64,000 bases of DNA from JBKPNJ01 sp963695705 (GTDB lineage Bacteria > Actinomycetota > Actinomycetes > Propionibacteriales > Nocardioidaceae), in assembly GCA_963695705.1 (NCBI GenBank), contig CAVOHB010000009.1, forward strand, positions 620,001 through 684,000, written 5' to 3'. Below, one piece after another: positions 41,116 through 50,913 of the stretch. The notes beneath the pieces were generated by a model that had not been told where the DNA came from, ran no database searches, and worked only from the letters and a program-made list of their open reading frames with translations. How positions within the stretch are numbered: the stretch's first letter is position 1; each line of letters begins with the position of its first letter. Made by a program: the position numbers and the translations under genes.

Positions 41116-41413
41116 GACTGAGGTCGCTCGGCCCGGAGGCGGCAAGCGCCGATGTGCAACGCATCAAGGGAATCGGTCCGTTCTACGCGTCACTGGTGGT
41201 CATTCGAGCAACCGGCTTCGTCGATGTGCTCGGCGGGACGAGCCGAGGCTTTGTGCCCTCGTCACCGACCTGTACGGCCTTGACTCACCGTGCACACCGG
41301 AGGCGCTCGACGAGATTGGCGAAGCCTGGAAACCCTTCCGCACCTGGGCATCGGTCCTCGTGCGCGCGGCCGGTGCCCGACTCCGTGGTGAGCGGGGGCC
41401 GGACACCGGCTAG
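41116..41413 (+). pseudogene. remnant of a HhH-GPD DNA glycosylase (AlkA-like)
   Basis: Frame 1 reads LRSLGPEAASADVQRIKG then IGPFYASLVVIRATGFVDVL, the helix-hairpin-helix region of a 3-methyladenine DNA glycosylase. At about 41232 the frame shifts, and the next frame continues DEPRLCALVTDLYGLDSP, then EAWKPFRTWASVLVRAAG up to a TAG at 41411. The N-terminal half of the protein is absent. It is therefore a truncated, frameshifted remnant. It ends 14 bp from the convergent mpa gene. Confidence 0.65.
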
Positions 41414-41426
41414 CGACGACCGACCT

Positions 41427-43168
41427 CTAGAGGTACTGCCCGGTGTTGGCGACGTTGTCGATCGAACGACCCGGCTCGGTGCCCTGCTTGCCGGAGATGA
41501 GCGTCCGGATGAAGACGATCCGCTCACCCTTCTTGCCGGAGATTCGGGCCCAGTCATCGGGGTTGGTGGTGTTGGGCAGGTCCTCGTTCTCCTTGAACTC
41601 GTCGACGCAGGCCTGCAGCATGTGCTGCACCCGCAGGCCCTTCTGGTTGCTGTCGAGGAGGTCCTTGATCGCCATCTTCTTCGCCCGGTCCACGATGTTC
41701 TGGATCATGGCGCCGGAGTTGAAGTCTTTGAAGTAGAGCACTTCCTTGTCGCCGTTGGCGTACGTCACCTCGAGGAAGCGGTTCTCCTCGGACTCGGTGT
41801 ACATCCGCTCGACGGTGCGCTGGATCATGGCGGCGACGGTCGCGTCCCGGTTGCCGCCGAACTCGGTCAGGTCGTCCTCGTGCAGCGGCAGGACGGGCAA
41901 GAGGTACTTGGAGAAGATGTCGCGGGCGGACTCTGCGTCGGGACGCTCGATCTTGATCTTCACATCCAGCCGTCCCGGACGGAGGATCGCCGGGTCGATC
42001 ATGTCCTCCCGGTTGGACGCGCCGATCACGATCACGTTCTCCAGGCCCTCGACTCCGTCGATCTCGCTCAGCAGCTGCGGCACGATCGTGTTCTCGACGT
42101 CGGAGGAGACGCCGGACCCACGGGTACGGAACAACGAGTCCATCTCGTCGAAGAAAACGATGACCGGGGTTCCCTCGCTCGCCTTCTCACGAGCGCGCTG
42201 GAACACCAGCCGGATGTGGCGTTCGGTCTCACCGACGTACTTGTTCAGCAGCTCCGGACCTTTGATGTTGAGGAAGAAGCTCTTGCCCTCCTCACCGGTC
42301 TTGGCGGCGACCTTCTTCGCCAGCGAGTTCGCGACCGCCTTCGCGATCAGAGTCTTGCCACACCCGGGCGGGCCATACAGCAGTACGCCCTTCGGCGGCT
42401 TGAGCTGGTGCTCGAGGAACAGCTCGGGATGCAGGTACGGCAGCTCGATCGCGTCCCGGATCGCCTCGATCTGGCGCATCAGACCGCCGATGTTGCTGTA
42501 GTCGATGTCCGGGACCTCTTCGAGGATGAGCTCCTCGACCTCTGTCTTCGGGATCCGCTCGTAGACGTATCCGGCCCGCGCGTCGAGCAGCAGGGAGTCA
42601 CCGGCACGGATCTTCTCCCGACGCAGCGGCTCGGCGATCCTGACGACCTTCTCCTCGTCCGCGTTGGCGATCACGAGCACGCGGTCCCCGTCGGCGAGAA
42701 CCTCCTTGAGCATGACGACCTCGCCGACCTGCTCATAGTCGAAGGCGGCCACCACGTTCAGCGCCTCGTTGAGCATGACCTCCTGGCCCTTGCGCAGCTC
42801 GTCGAGATCGATGCTCGGACTCACGTTGACGCGCATCTTGCGACCGCCGGTGAACACGTCGACCGTGTCATCCTCGTTGCGCGCCAGGAACGTGCCGAAG
42901 CCGGCCGGTGGCTGCGCGAGCCGGTCGACCTCCTCCTTCAGGGTGAGGATCTGGTCGCGGGCCTCGCGCAGCGTCGATGTGAGTCGTTCGTTCTGAGCGG
43001 TGAGAGCGGCCAGTGACGACTGCGTTCAGCCAGGCGGTACTCGAGTCGGCGGCTTTCACCGGGGTGTTCGGACAGTCGTCGGCGCAGATCCGACACCTCG
43101 TCCTCGAGGAAGCCGATCTGCGCAGCGAGCTCCGCTGACGTACGGCCTTTTGGATCGTGCGCTGTCAC
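41427..43168 (-). CDS. mpa: proteasomal AAA ATPase Mpa/ARC, with a frame break near the N-terminus
   Basis: The hexameric unfoldase that feeds pupylated proteins into the 20S core. The N-terminal coiled coil (ELAAQIGFLEDEVSDLRRRL) starts at a GTG after GGAGGTGA. One base is missing near 43017; inserting one gives SLAALTAQNERLTSTLREA and about 580 residues. The OB domain, AAA module (Walker A GPPGCGKT, Walker B VIVFFDEMDS) and the C-terminal GQYL that docks in the proteasome are intact. If the break is real, only a coil-less ATPase from an internal start could be made; a sequencing indel is more likely. Confidence 0.9.
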
Positions 43169-43284
43169 CTCGTCACCTCCGCGAGAAAGGCTGTTCTATG
43201 ACACTACCTGCGGATCACCGGGAATGGACGACCTCCCGGGGATGTCGGGCTCAATTGTGACGGGCCAGTGTGAACGCTGTGTTC

Positions 43285-44232
43285 CTACTGTGTTACGGCG
43301 TCCGGTGGCAGCGGGCCCGCGTAGTCGCGTCCGTAGGCACCGGGAGCGGGCCGTCGGGTACGGCGCGGCGCGGCGACTCCGGGCGCCATCCGGCGGGACG
43401 TGACCAGGAAACCGGTATGACCGTTCATCTTGTGGTCCGGGCGAACCGCGAGACCCTGCACGTGCCAGGAGCGAACCAGCGTCTCCCAGGCGAACGGCTC
43501 GGTGAAGCCGGTGTGTGAACGCAGCGTCTCCACGATTCGCGCCAGCTGAGTCGTGGTGGCGACGTACGTGCACACGATGCCGCCTGGGTTGAGAGCCTCC
43601 GCGACCACCTCGACGCACTCCCACGGTGCCAGCATGTCGAGGATGACGCGGTCGACGTCGCGGTCGACGAGGGACTCTGCCAGATCCGCGACCGTGAGGC
43701 GCCACGCCGGGTGGACGCCGCCGAAGAACTCGGCAACGTTGCGCCGCGCTACGTCGGCGAAGTCCTCACGCCGCTCGTACGAAGACACCATGCCTTCGAC
43801 ACCGACGGCGCGCAGCAACGCGCAGGTCAACGACCCGGAACCGGCTCCTGCCTCGACCACCCGGGCGCCAGGAAAGATGTCGGCCATCACCAGGATCTGG
43901 GCGGCGTCCTTGGGATAGACCACTGCGGCTCCGCGGGGCATCGACACGGCGTACTCGTGGTACAGCGGACGCAACACCAGGTACGGGACGCCGCCGGTGG
44001 ACACGATCACGAGCCCCTCCGGTCGACCGATCAGGTCGTCGTGCTCGATCGACCCCTTGTGGGTGAAGAAGGTCTGCCCGGTCTGGAGCAGCACCGAATG
44101 CCGTCTTCCCTTCGGGTCGGTGAGGCGCACCCGCTCACCGGTCTTGAGCACGCCGCGACGCGCTCCCGACCAAGACGGGACCGCGGGCTCGGTCTCCGCG
44201 CCGGGATGCGGGTCGGAGGGCGTCTCGGACAC
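43285..44232 (-). CDS. trmI: tRNA (adenine-N1)-methyltransferase TrmI
   Basis: Methylates A58 of tRNA with SAM. The 315 residues have an N-terminal beta domain (GERVRLTDPKGRRHSVLLQTGQTFFTHKG), then the Rossmann domain with SAM motif I VVEAGAGSGSLT and DRVILDMLAPWE. The C-terminus is basic. The GTG at 44232 follows AGGGG; the frame is open much further upstream but antisense-like. It lies upstream of mpa and downstream of the site-2 protease, matching Rv2118c/Rv2115c order. Confidence 0.93.
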   Translation of the reverse strand: MSETPSDPHPGAETEPAVPSWSGARRGVLKTGERVRLTDPKGRRHSVLLQTGQTFFTHKGSIEHDDLIGRPEGLVIVSTGGVPYLVLRPLYHEYAVSMPRGAAVVYPKDAAQILVMADIFPGARVVEAGAGSGSLTCALLRAVGVEGMVSSYERREDFADVARRNVAEFFGGVHPAWRLTVADLAESLVDRDVDRVILDMLAPWECVEVVAEALNPGGIVCTYVATTTQLARIVETLRSHTGFTEPFAWETLVRSWHVQGLAVRPDHKMNGHTGFLVTSRRMAPGVAAPRRTRRPAPGAYGRDYAGPLPPDAVTQ

Positions 44233-44252
44233 TGGCGAACCCCTGTGCCGGA

Positions 44253-45398
44253 TCAGGCGGCGGCGAACGCCGAGTCGACGTCCTTGGTCGCCAGCACCCC
44301 GAACACCGCGCCTGTGTCGTCGACGAGGACGTACTCCGTGGCGGGGGTCTGCTGCATCGCCCGGATCAGTGCCTCGCCGGTCAGGTCGACGTTGAGAACC
44401 AGGCCGGGCTCGATCTTGCGGGCGACCGAGCCGACGTTTATCCACGGCCGACGTGCCTGTGGCGTGGACAGCACCGCCGCCTCGTTGACGATGCCGATCG
44501 GGTCCCCGGCGGTCGCCACGACGACCAGACCACCCGCCTGCTCCGCCTGTGCGCGGCGGATGCCCTCGCCCAGCGGCAGGTCGTGGGGTACCGCAATCGC
44601 CCGGCGGGCGAGCGCACGGGCAGAGAGGGTGGGGAGCTTGCGGCGGAGCTTGGTCGAGACCAGCGCCTGGGACGCGCCGGTCCACAGGAAGACGGCGATG
44701 ATGAACGACATCGCGTAGTCGACGAGCTGGGGCTGCCGGTCGGCCCAGACCTCGAAGCCGAGCGGCAGCCCGAGGGCCAGCACGGCCACGCCGCGCCCGG
44801 CCCAGCCGGCCACGAGTGTGCCCAGATGCGGTTTGCCGCTGATCCCCCACACCACCGCTCGCAGCACCCGTCCGCCATCCAACGGGAGGCCGGGGATCAG
44901 GTTGAGCACCCCCACCACGAGGTTCGCACCCGCCAGTGACTCGATCGTGAACAGCGGCAGCCCGTCCGGCGTCACGGTGGCCAGCAGCAACGCGAGCCCT
45001 CCGATCGCCAGCGACGTGACCGGGCCCACCACCGAGATGACGAACTCGCGCCAGGGTGTCTGTGGCTCGCCGTCGATCTCGGTCACACCCCCGAGGAAAT
45101 GCAGGGTGACCGACCGGACCGGCAGGCCGTACGCCTTCGCCGACAGTGCGTGGCTCAGCTCATGGAGCAGAACCGACAGGTAGAGCAGAACCGCGAACGC
45201 GAGCCCGGCGACGTAGGACAGCGCACCGAGACCGGGCGCGACGATGTCGATGCGGGGCTGGAGCATGACCGCGATCAGCGCCGCGATCACCAACCACGAT
45301 GCGCGCACCGTGATCTCGATGCCGGCGATCTGACCCAGTCTCAGCGTCCCAGGCTGAACCGTGGCCGGAGCCTGCGGCGGCGTCGGCTGGGGTTCCAC
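44253..45398 (-). CDS. site-2 protease (M50) with C-terminal CBS domains
   Basis: An intramembrane zinc metalloprotease, 381 residues, of the Rip3-like group. Membrane helices surround LLHELSHAL (HExxH) at about 80-88 and NLIPGLPLDGGR (the second metal motif with the conserved Asp) at about 165-176. Residues 245-378 form a CBS pair (VPHDLPLGEGIRRAQAE, EALIRAMQQTPATEYVLVD). Members cleave membrane regulators; the substrate here is unknown. The GTG has TAGCGT seven bases upstream, and the gene is divergent from the RecB-like nuclease. Confidence 0.9.
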   Translation of the reverse strand: MEPQPTPPQAPATVQPGTLRLGQIAGIEITVRASWLVIAALIAVMLQPRIDIVAPGLGALSYVAGLAFAVLLYLSVLLHELSHALSAKAYGLPVRSVTLHFLGGVTEIDGEPQTPWREFVISVVGPVTSLAIGGLALLLATVTPDGLPLFTIESLAGANLVVGVLNLIPGLPLDGGRVLRAVVWGISGKPHLGTLVAGWAGRGVAVLALGLPLGFEVWADRQPQLVDYAMSFIIAVFLWTGASQALVSTKLRRKLPTLSARALARRAIAVPHDLPLGEGIRRAQAEQAGGLVVVATAGDPIGIVNEAAVLSTPQARRPWINVGSVARKIEPGLVLNVDLTGEALIRAMQQTPATEYVLVDDTGAVFGVLATKDVDSAFAAA

Positions 45399-45405
45399 GC
45401 CGTCA

Positions 45406-45411
45406 ACGCTA
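45406..45411 (-). promoter_or_regulatory. -10 hexamer TAGCGT for the site-2 protease gene
   Basis: Seven bases upstream of the GTG, no ribosome binding site. Confidence 0.45.
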
Positions 45412-45484
45412 CCGCGAGGGGCTCGCGTGGCCGGACTTCTTCGAGACCCGCACCGAGGTCGGCCGGAATGTCGGCGCGTTGGCC

Positions 45485-45490
45485 TAACCT
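45485..45490 (+). promoter_or_regulatory. -10 hexamer TAACCT for the RecB-like gene
   Basis: Six bases upstream of the ATG at 45497; leaderless. Confidence 0.55.
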
Positions 45491-45496
45491 GCGAAC

Positions 45497-46480
45497 ATGA
45501 GGATCACCGCGGCGTCCGCGATCGACGGGACCATCGACGCGGCCGATGTCGCGGCGCCGGACCGGGCCGGTTTATGGCAGTCGCTGTCGCCCAGCAGGGC
45601 CGCCGACTTCATGGCCTGCCCGTTGCTCTACCGCTTCCGGGTGATCGACAAGCTTCCCGAGCCCGCCAGCCCGGCCGCGGTCCGGGGCACCGTGGTGCAC
45701 GCGGTCCTCGAGCGCCTCTTCGACCTTCCGGCGGTGGGTCGCACTCCGGCTCGGGCGATGACGATGCTCGAGCCGGCCTGGGAGTCCCTGGTGGCGGCGG
45801 AGCCTGAGCTGGCCGCGATGTTCGATGCCGAGGCAGGCGACGGGACCGGCGAGACCCAGACGGATCCGGACGTGGCTCTGGTGGACTGGCTCGCCGAGTG
45901 TCGCGGACTCGTGGAGCGCTACTTCGCCCTGGAGGACCCGGCCCGGCTCGAACCGGCGGAGCGCGAGCTCTATGTCGAGACGCTGCTCGACTCCGGCCTG
46001 ACCCTGCGGGGATACATCGACCGCGTCGACATCGCGTCCACCGGCGAGCTGCGCATCGTGGACTACAAGACGGGCCGCTCCCCCGGTGAGTTCTTCGAAG
46101 CCAAGGCACTCTTCCAGATGAAGTTCTATGCGCTGGTCATCTGGCGCACCCGCGGCATCATCCCGCGGATGCTGAAGCTGATCTACCTCGGCAACAGCGA
46201 GATGCTGCACTACGAGCCCGAGGAACGCGACCTGCTCGCCACCGAGCGCAAGCTCGAGGCGTTGTGGCGGGCGATCTCGCGCGCCCACGAGACCGGAGAC
46301 TGGCGCGCGAACAGGTCCCGGATGTGTGACTGGTGCGCGCATCAGTCGCTCTGCCCCGAGTGGGGCGGCACTCCACCGCCGCTGCCGGATCCGACCGCCC
46401 ACGACCCGGACGACGCCGCACCAGTCATCGCCGAGACGACACCCGGTGACGCTGCCAGCCCGGCGGGCGTGACCGCCTAG
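45497..46480 (+). CDS. RecB-family PD-(D/E)XK exonuclease with an Fe-S cysteine set
   Basis: A 327-residue stand-alone nuclease. It starts SLSPSRAADFMACPLLYRFR with the first Cys, has GTVVHAVLERLF, and the nuclease core LRGYIDRVD, LRIVDYKTG, then QMKFYALV. Three more Cys follow in CDWCAHQSLCPEW, giving the four-cysteine iron-sulfur set of AddB/Cas4-like nucleases. Counterpart of Rv2119 next to trmI. A DNA-repair role is inferred. Leaderless ATG. Confidence 0.9.
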   Translation: MRITAASAIDGTIDAADVAAPDRAGLWQSLSPSRAADFMACPLLYRFRVIDKLPEPASPAAVRGTVVHAVLERLFDLPAVGRTPARAMTMLEPAWESLVAAEPELAAMFDAEAGDGTGETQTDPDVALVDWLAECRGLVERYFALEDPARLEPAERELYVETLLDSGLTLRGYIDRVDIASTGELRIVDYKTGRSPGEFFEAKALFQMKFYALVIWRTRGIIPRMLKLIYLGNSEMLHYEPEERDLLATERKLEALWRAISRAHETGDWRANRSRMCDWCAHQSLCPEWGGTPPPLPDPTAHDPDDAAPVIAETTPGDAASPAGVTA

Positions 46481-46515
46481 AGCTCCTCGCGGGTGAGCAG
46501 ATCGCCCGCGAAGCT
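46481..46515 (+). terminator. hairpin after the RecB-like gene
   Basis: TCGCGGG and CCCGCGA form a 7-bp stem around an 11-base loop, with AGCT on each outer side extending the pairing. It starts directly at the stop codon and lies in the 83-bp gap to the convergent oppF, so it may serve both strands. Confidence 0.5.
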
Positions 46516-46563
46516 CCCCTCGCGCGTCGCGGTGCCTGCGGCCCCCAGGTAGGGCAGTGACGA

Positions 46564-47859
46564 TCAGTAGAGGAGGCAGGCCACCTCGACGCCGTCAGTG
46601 CGTCGCAGGGCGGGGTCCTGCCCGGGGTGGAAACGCACCTCGACGCCGTCGGCGGTCTCGGTGATCGAGTCGACGCCGCGCCACAGCGGTTCGGCGGGAT
46701 CCGCCGCCCTCATCCGGTCGAGCAGCGCGATGACGTCAGCCCGGCTGTGACCGTGACCCGGCTTCAGCACGACGCGGTCACCGGGCTCGTCGAGCACCTT
46801 CAGGTCGGCGATCAGCGTGCTCTCCTGTTCATACTCGGCCTCCTCGAGCGAGATCCAGCGGGCCTCGAGCAGGGCCTTCAGATCCCGGTTCTCCCATCCA
46901 CACGGCTCGAACGCCACCGGGCAGCGCGGGTGGAACGAGCAGCCCAACGGCGGACTCGCCGCGTCCGGGATCTCGCCCCTGGGCAGGTCGCGCGGTACGG
47001 AGCGGCTCGGATCGGGCTCGGGAATCGCCTTCAGCAGGGCCTTGGTGTACGGGTGCTTCGGATCGGCGAAGATCTCCTCGGTCGGACCGATCTCGACTAT
47101 CCGTCCCAGGTACATGATCGCGATGCGGTCGCAGAAGAACTTCGCGCTGGCGAGGTCGTGGGTGATGTAGACGTAGGTGAGGTTGAGCTCGCGCTGCAGG
47201 TCGAGCATCAGCTGCAGGATCTTGGCCCGGACGCTCATGTCGAGCATGGAGATGGGCTCGTCGGCGACCAGCAGGACCGGGTCCAGGATGATGGCACGCG
47301 CGATCACGGCACGTTGCTTCTGGCCGCCGGACAGGTCGGAGGGGTACTTGCCCAGGAACCGCTCGACCGGCGACAGGCCAACCCGCTCGAGGGCCGCCGA
47401 GACCCGCTGGCGGAGCTCGGCCTTGGACTTGGTGAGGCCGTGGATACGCAGCGGGTCGCCGATGGCCACCTCGATCGTCATCGCCGGGTTCAGCGCGGCG
47501 TTGGGGTCCTGGAAGACCATCTGCAGGTCGCGCCGCAGCCGGCGCAGCGCCCGGTCCGACATGCCGACGAGGTTCTGACCGGCGTACTGGATCTCCCCCT
47601 CCGTCGCCTTGACCAATCCCAGCAGCGCCCGCCCGAGCGTGGTCTTGCCGCTACCGGACTCACCGACGACGCCGACGACCTCTCCCTCGTGCAGGTCCAG
47701 GCTGACACCGTCGACTGCCTTGACGGTGCCGGTGTCGAGGCCGAGCAGCCGCGAGAAGCTGCTGCCGCGCAGCTGGAAATGGATCTCCAGGTCCGTGATC
47801 GACATCAGTACGCCGCTGTCGGTCGCCGCGGCCCCGGTGGTATCAGGCTTCGTCTGCAA
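46564..47859 (-). CDS. oppF: oligopeptide ABC transporter ATP-binding protein (OppF/DppF type)
   Basis: One of the two ATPases of a peptide importer, 431 residues. Walker A is GESGSGKTT, the signature LSGGQKQR, Walker B LLVADEPISMLD, and the C-terminal oligo_HPY region has GCSFHPRCPVAFEPC with the Fe-S-like Cys set. About 90 extra residues follow, longer than usual. The TTG at 47859 was chosen because GGAGGAG lies seven bases upstream; an ATG 18 codons later (MSITDLEIHF) is the alternative. It overlaps the 3' end of oppD in its restored frame. Confidence 0.87.
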   Translation of the reverse strand: MQTKPDTTGAAATDSGVLMSITDLEIHFQLRGSSFSRLLGLDTGTVKAVDGVSLDLHEGEVVGVVGESGSGKTTLGRALLGLVKATEGEIQYAGQNLVGMSDRALRRLRRDLQMVFQDPNAALNPAMTIEVAIGDPLRIHGLTKSKAELRQRVSAALERVGLSPVERFLGKYPSDLSGGQKQRAVIARAIILDPVLLVADEPISMLDMSVRAKILQLMLDLQRELNLTYVYITHDLASAKFFCDRIAIMYLGRIVEIGPTEEIFADPKHPYTKALLKAIPEPDPSRSVPRDLPRGEIPDAASPPLGCSFHPRCPVAFEPCGWENRDLKALLEARWISLEEAEYEQESTLIADLKVLDEPGDRVVLKPGHGHSRADVIALLDRMRAADPAEPLWRGVDSITETADGVEVRFHPGQDPALRRTDGVEVACLLY

Positions 47860-48869
47860 CGCTGATCTCCTCCCGCTCCAACGGCTCATGTCCACCGGTG
47901 GGGATGAGCCGCTCGGGGCCGTGCAGCCAGCACGCGACCCGCGATCCCGTCTCGAACCGCACCTCCAGTGGATCCTTCGCCGGGCACACCTGCATGGCGT
48001 CGGGACATCGCGGGTGGAAATGGCATCCCGAGGGTGGCTCGAACGAGGTCCGGCGGTGCGCCCGGGATGAAGTTGAGCCCGGTCGTCTTCAGCGAGATCG
48101 TCGAACGCAGCAGCTCGCGGGTGTACGGATGTTTCGGGTCCCCGAAGACGTCGCGCGCGTCGCCCTCCTCGACGATCCTGCCGGCGTACATCACCGCCAC
48201 CCGGTCGCACGCCTCCGCGACGATGCCGAGGTTGTGGGTGATGAGCAGCAACGCCGTGTCGAACTCCCGACGCAGGTCGTGCAGGATCTTGATGATCTGC
48301 GCCTCGACGAGCACGTCCAGCGCGGTCGTGGGCTCGTCAGCGACGACGAAGGCCGGTCGCAACACCAGCGCCAGTGCGATCATCAGCCGCTGGCGCATCC
48401 CGCCGGAGAACTCATGCGGGTACGAGCCGTAGCGGGTCGGCGGGATGCCCATGACACGCAGCACCTCCAGGGCGCGGGCCCGGACGGCATCCTTGGACAG
48501 GCCGGGCTCGTGGGCCTTCACCGTTTCCTCGAAGTGCTCCGAGATGCGCATCAGGGGGTTCAGCCGCGTCAGCGGCTCCTGGAAGATCATCCCGATCTCA
48601 GGACCGCGCAGCGCGCGGGCCTGCTTCGGCGTCATCGCGAGCATGTCGCCACCCTTGAACAACAGCTCACCGTCGCGGACGGCCCCCGTCGGAAGCAGCC
48701 CGAGCAGACCGCGCCCCAGCGTCGACTTCCCGCACCCGGACTCCCCCACCAGGCCGAGGGTCTCCCCGGGCCGCAGGTCGAAGCTGACGCCGTCGACGGC
48801 CCGGACCGGGCCGCGCTCGGTGCCGTACCAGACCCGCAGGTCGCGGACCGAAAGGACAGGCTGGCTCAC
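47843..48869 (-). CDS. oppD: oligopeptide ABC transporter ATP-binding protein (OppD/DppD type), frame break near the 3' end
   Basis: The second ATPase. Walker A GESGCGKST, signature FSGGMRQR and Walker B FVVADEPTTALD are intact. After PGAPPDLV the frame fails. Dropping one base at about 48041 restores EPPSGCHFHPRCPDAMQVC, the oligo_HPY tail, and a stop at 47843, about 341 residues in all. Without the repair the tail is replaced by unrelated residues ending at 47886. The nucleotide-binding core is complete either way. It overlaps oppC by 4 bp (GTGA). Confidence 0.87.
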
Positions 48870-49864
48870 CGGTCACCGTCCTCGACCGACCTGACCTCGC
48901 GTGGCGGCAGCTCGACCTTGCGGAGGCGGCGCAGCCGCAGCGTCGGGTTGATCGTCTCGTTCAACCCTTCGCCGAGCAGGGTGAGCCCGGTGACGAGCAG
49001 CACGATCGCCAGCCCCGGGAACAGTCCGGTCCACCAGATTCCTGCGGACGCGTCCTCGAGTGCCCGCTGCAGGTCGTACCCCCACTCGGCGGCCTCGTTC
49101 GGCTGGATGCCGAGACCCAGGAACCCGAGCGCGGCGAGGGTGCCGATCGCGTCCGCCGCGTTGAGTGTCCCGATGACCGGAACGCTGTGGATCACGTTCG
49201 AGAACAGGTAGCGGCGCATGATCACACCGTTGGGAGCGCCTAGGGCGCGGGCCGCCTCGACATACGACCCCTCCCTGGCGCTGACCGTCGTGTTGCGGAC
49301 CACCCTGAAGTACTGCGGGATATAGATCACCGTCAGCGACAGCGCGGCCGAGTAGACCCCGCTGCCGAGCTTCTCGCTGAGCAGGAATGAGAAGACGATG
49401 GCCAGCAGCAGCGAGGGGAACGCGAACATCGCGTCCATCACCAGCACCAGGACCCGGTCCAGCCATCCCCCCAAGAAGCCGGACACCAGGCCCAGCGCCA
49501 CCCCGATCACCAGGGAGGCGAGCACGGCGAGCACGACCACCTCCAGGGCGGTGCGGCTTCCCCAGATGACCCGGGAGTAGACGTCCAAGTATGAGTACGT
49601 CGTGCCGAACCAGTGGGCGCTGGAGGGAGGACCCAGCTTGGGAAAGTCGACACCGTGGCTCGACGTCTGGGCGAAGCCGTAGGGTGCGATCCACGGCGCG
49701 AAGATCGCGAGTACCAAGAAGAATGTGCTGATCAGAATCCCACTGACCAGGATCCAGCGGGCCATTCCTGTTGTCTTGCGCACCGGCGAGACAATCCGGC
49801 CGACCAGCGTCGATCCCGGACGGCGGGAGTCGCCCTGGTCGGTGGCGGTGCTCTGGACGGCCAT
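48866..49864 (-). CDS. oppC: oligopeptide ABC transporter permease (OppC/DppC type)
   Basis: A 332-residue inner-membrane permease with an N-terminal OppC-type segment (ILVSGILISTFFLVLAIFAPWIAPYGF) and six helices. The EAA loop is YVEAARALGAPNGVIMRRYLFSNV. The tail is basic (TLRLRRLRKVELPPREV). It overlaps oppB by one base and oppD by four, so the operon is tightly coupled. Confidence 0.9.
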   Translation of the reverse strand: MAVQSTATDQGDSRRPGSTLVGRIVSPVRKTTGMARWILVSGILISTFFLVLAIFAPWIAPYGFAQTSSHGVDFPKLGPPSSAHWFGTTYSYLDVYSRVIWGSRTALEVVVLAVLASLVIGVALGLVSGFLGGWLDRVLVLVMDAMFAFPSLLLAIVFSFLLSEKLGSGVYSAALSLTVIYIPQYFRVVRNTTVSAREGSYVEAARALGAPNGVIMRRYLFSNVIHSVPVIGTLNAADAIGTLAALGFLGLGIQPNEAAEWGYDLQRALEDASAGIWWTGLFPGLAIVLLVTGLTLLGEGLNETINPTLRLRRLRKVELPPREVRSVEDGDR

Positions 49865-50892
49865 CAGTACCGCACCCTCGGGTCTATCAGCGCGTTCACG
49901 ATGTCGACCAACAGGCTGATGGCGACAACGATGAGCGCGAAAACCGTGATCAGCCCCTGGACCGCGATGTAGTCACGGTTGTTGATGTAGTCGATCAGCT
50001 TGCTGCCGATCCCGGGCCAGTTGAACGTTGATTCCGTCAACACCGCGCCGGAGAGAAGCAGCGCCACCTGCAGCCCGATCACGGTGATCACCGGCACCAG
50101 CGCGTTGCGGAACGCGTGCTTGCGCAGCACGCGTGTCTCGCCGATGCCACGGGCCCTGGCGGCCTCAACGTAGTCGGCTTGAAGGGTCTGCAGAATATTG
50201 ACCCTGACCAGCCGGATGAAGACTCCACAGAGCAGCACACCGAGTGTGACCGCCGGCAGGATCAGGTGCATGAAGACGTCCTTGGCCGACGCCATGTCGC
50301 CGGAGATCAGCGCGTCGACCAGCAGGATGTGGGTCCTCGTCGGCACCGTGAACTTGGTGATCGGCGACGCCTCGTCCGCGGGCGGCAGCCAGCCCAGCTT
50401 GATCGCGAACAGCAGCTGGCACAGCAGCCCGACGAAGAACACCGGCGCCGCGTAGCTGATGATCCCGAACAGCCGGATGCCCACGTCGCCGGCCGAATCA
50501 CGAAAACGGCCCGCGATGATACCCAGCGGGAGGCCGACGACAAGCGCCACGATGAAGGCCGACACCGTGAGCTCGAGCGTCGCACCGCCGTTCTGCTTGA
50601 TCACGTCGGTGACCGGCTGCTTGTCGGTGATGGTCGTGCCGAGGTCGAGACGGAGGACCGACTTGAGGTAGTCGATGTACTGCACGATCAGCGGCTCGTC
50701 GAGGCCCAGCGCGTGCCGCCGCTCCTGCAGAGCCGCCGGCGACAGCTTTCCCCCGACCGCCGCCGACACCGGATCCCCGGGAGCGACGCGAAGCAGGATG
50801 AAGACGAACGTCAGCAGGATGAAGACCATCGGGATGACCAGCAGCACCCGTTGTCCGATGTACCTCGGCAGCGAACCGCCGGCTGCGCTCAT
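49864..50892 (-). CDS. oppB: oligopeptide ABC transporter permease (OppB/DppB type)
   Basis: A 342-residue permease. It starts with the OppB-type helix and LRVAPGDPVSAAVG motif; the EAA loop is YVEAARARGIGETRVLRKHAFRNALVPVI. The C-terminus ends NALIDPRVRY, as in DppB. It follows the binding-protein gene, with a strong hairpin in the 82-bp gap that may reduce read-through. Confidence 0.9.
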   Translation of the reverse strand: MSAAGGSLPRYIGQRVLLVIPMVFILLTFVFILLRVAPGDPVSAAVGGKLSPAALQERRHALGLDEPLIVQYIDYLKSVLRLDLGTTITDKQPVTDVIKQNGGATLELTVSAFIVALVVGLPLGIIAGRFRDSAGDVGIRLFGIISYAAPVFFVGLLCQLLFAIKLGWLPPADEASPITKFTVPTRTHILLVDALISGDMASAKDVFMHLILPAVTLGVLLCGVFIRLVRVNILQTLQADYVEAARARGIGETRVLRKHAFRNALVPVITVIGLQVALLLSGAVLTESTFNWPGIGSKLIDYINNRDYIAVQGLITVFALIVVAISLLVDIVNALIDPRVRY

Positions 50893-50913
50893 GTGTCAGC
50901 TTCCTCGTACAGC

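Noticed and set aside
46487..46563. A short minus-strand reading that ends GDLLTREEL after oppF, possibly a gene remnant
   Set aside because: Fewer than 30 codons, no recognised family, and the same bases form a hairpin terminator.
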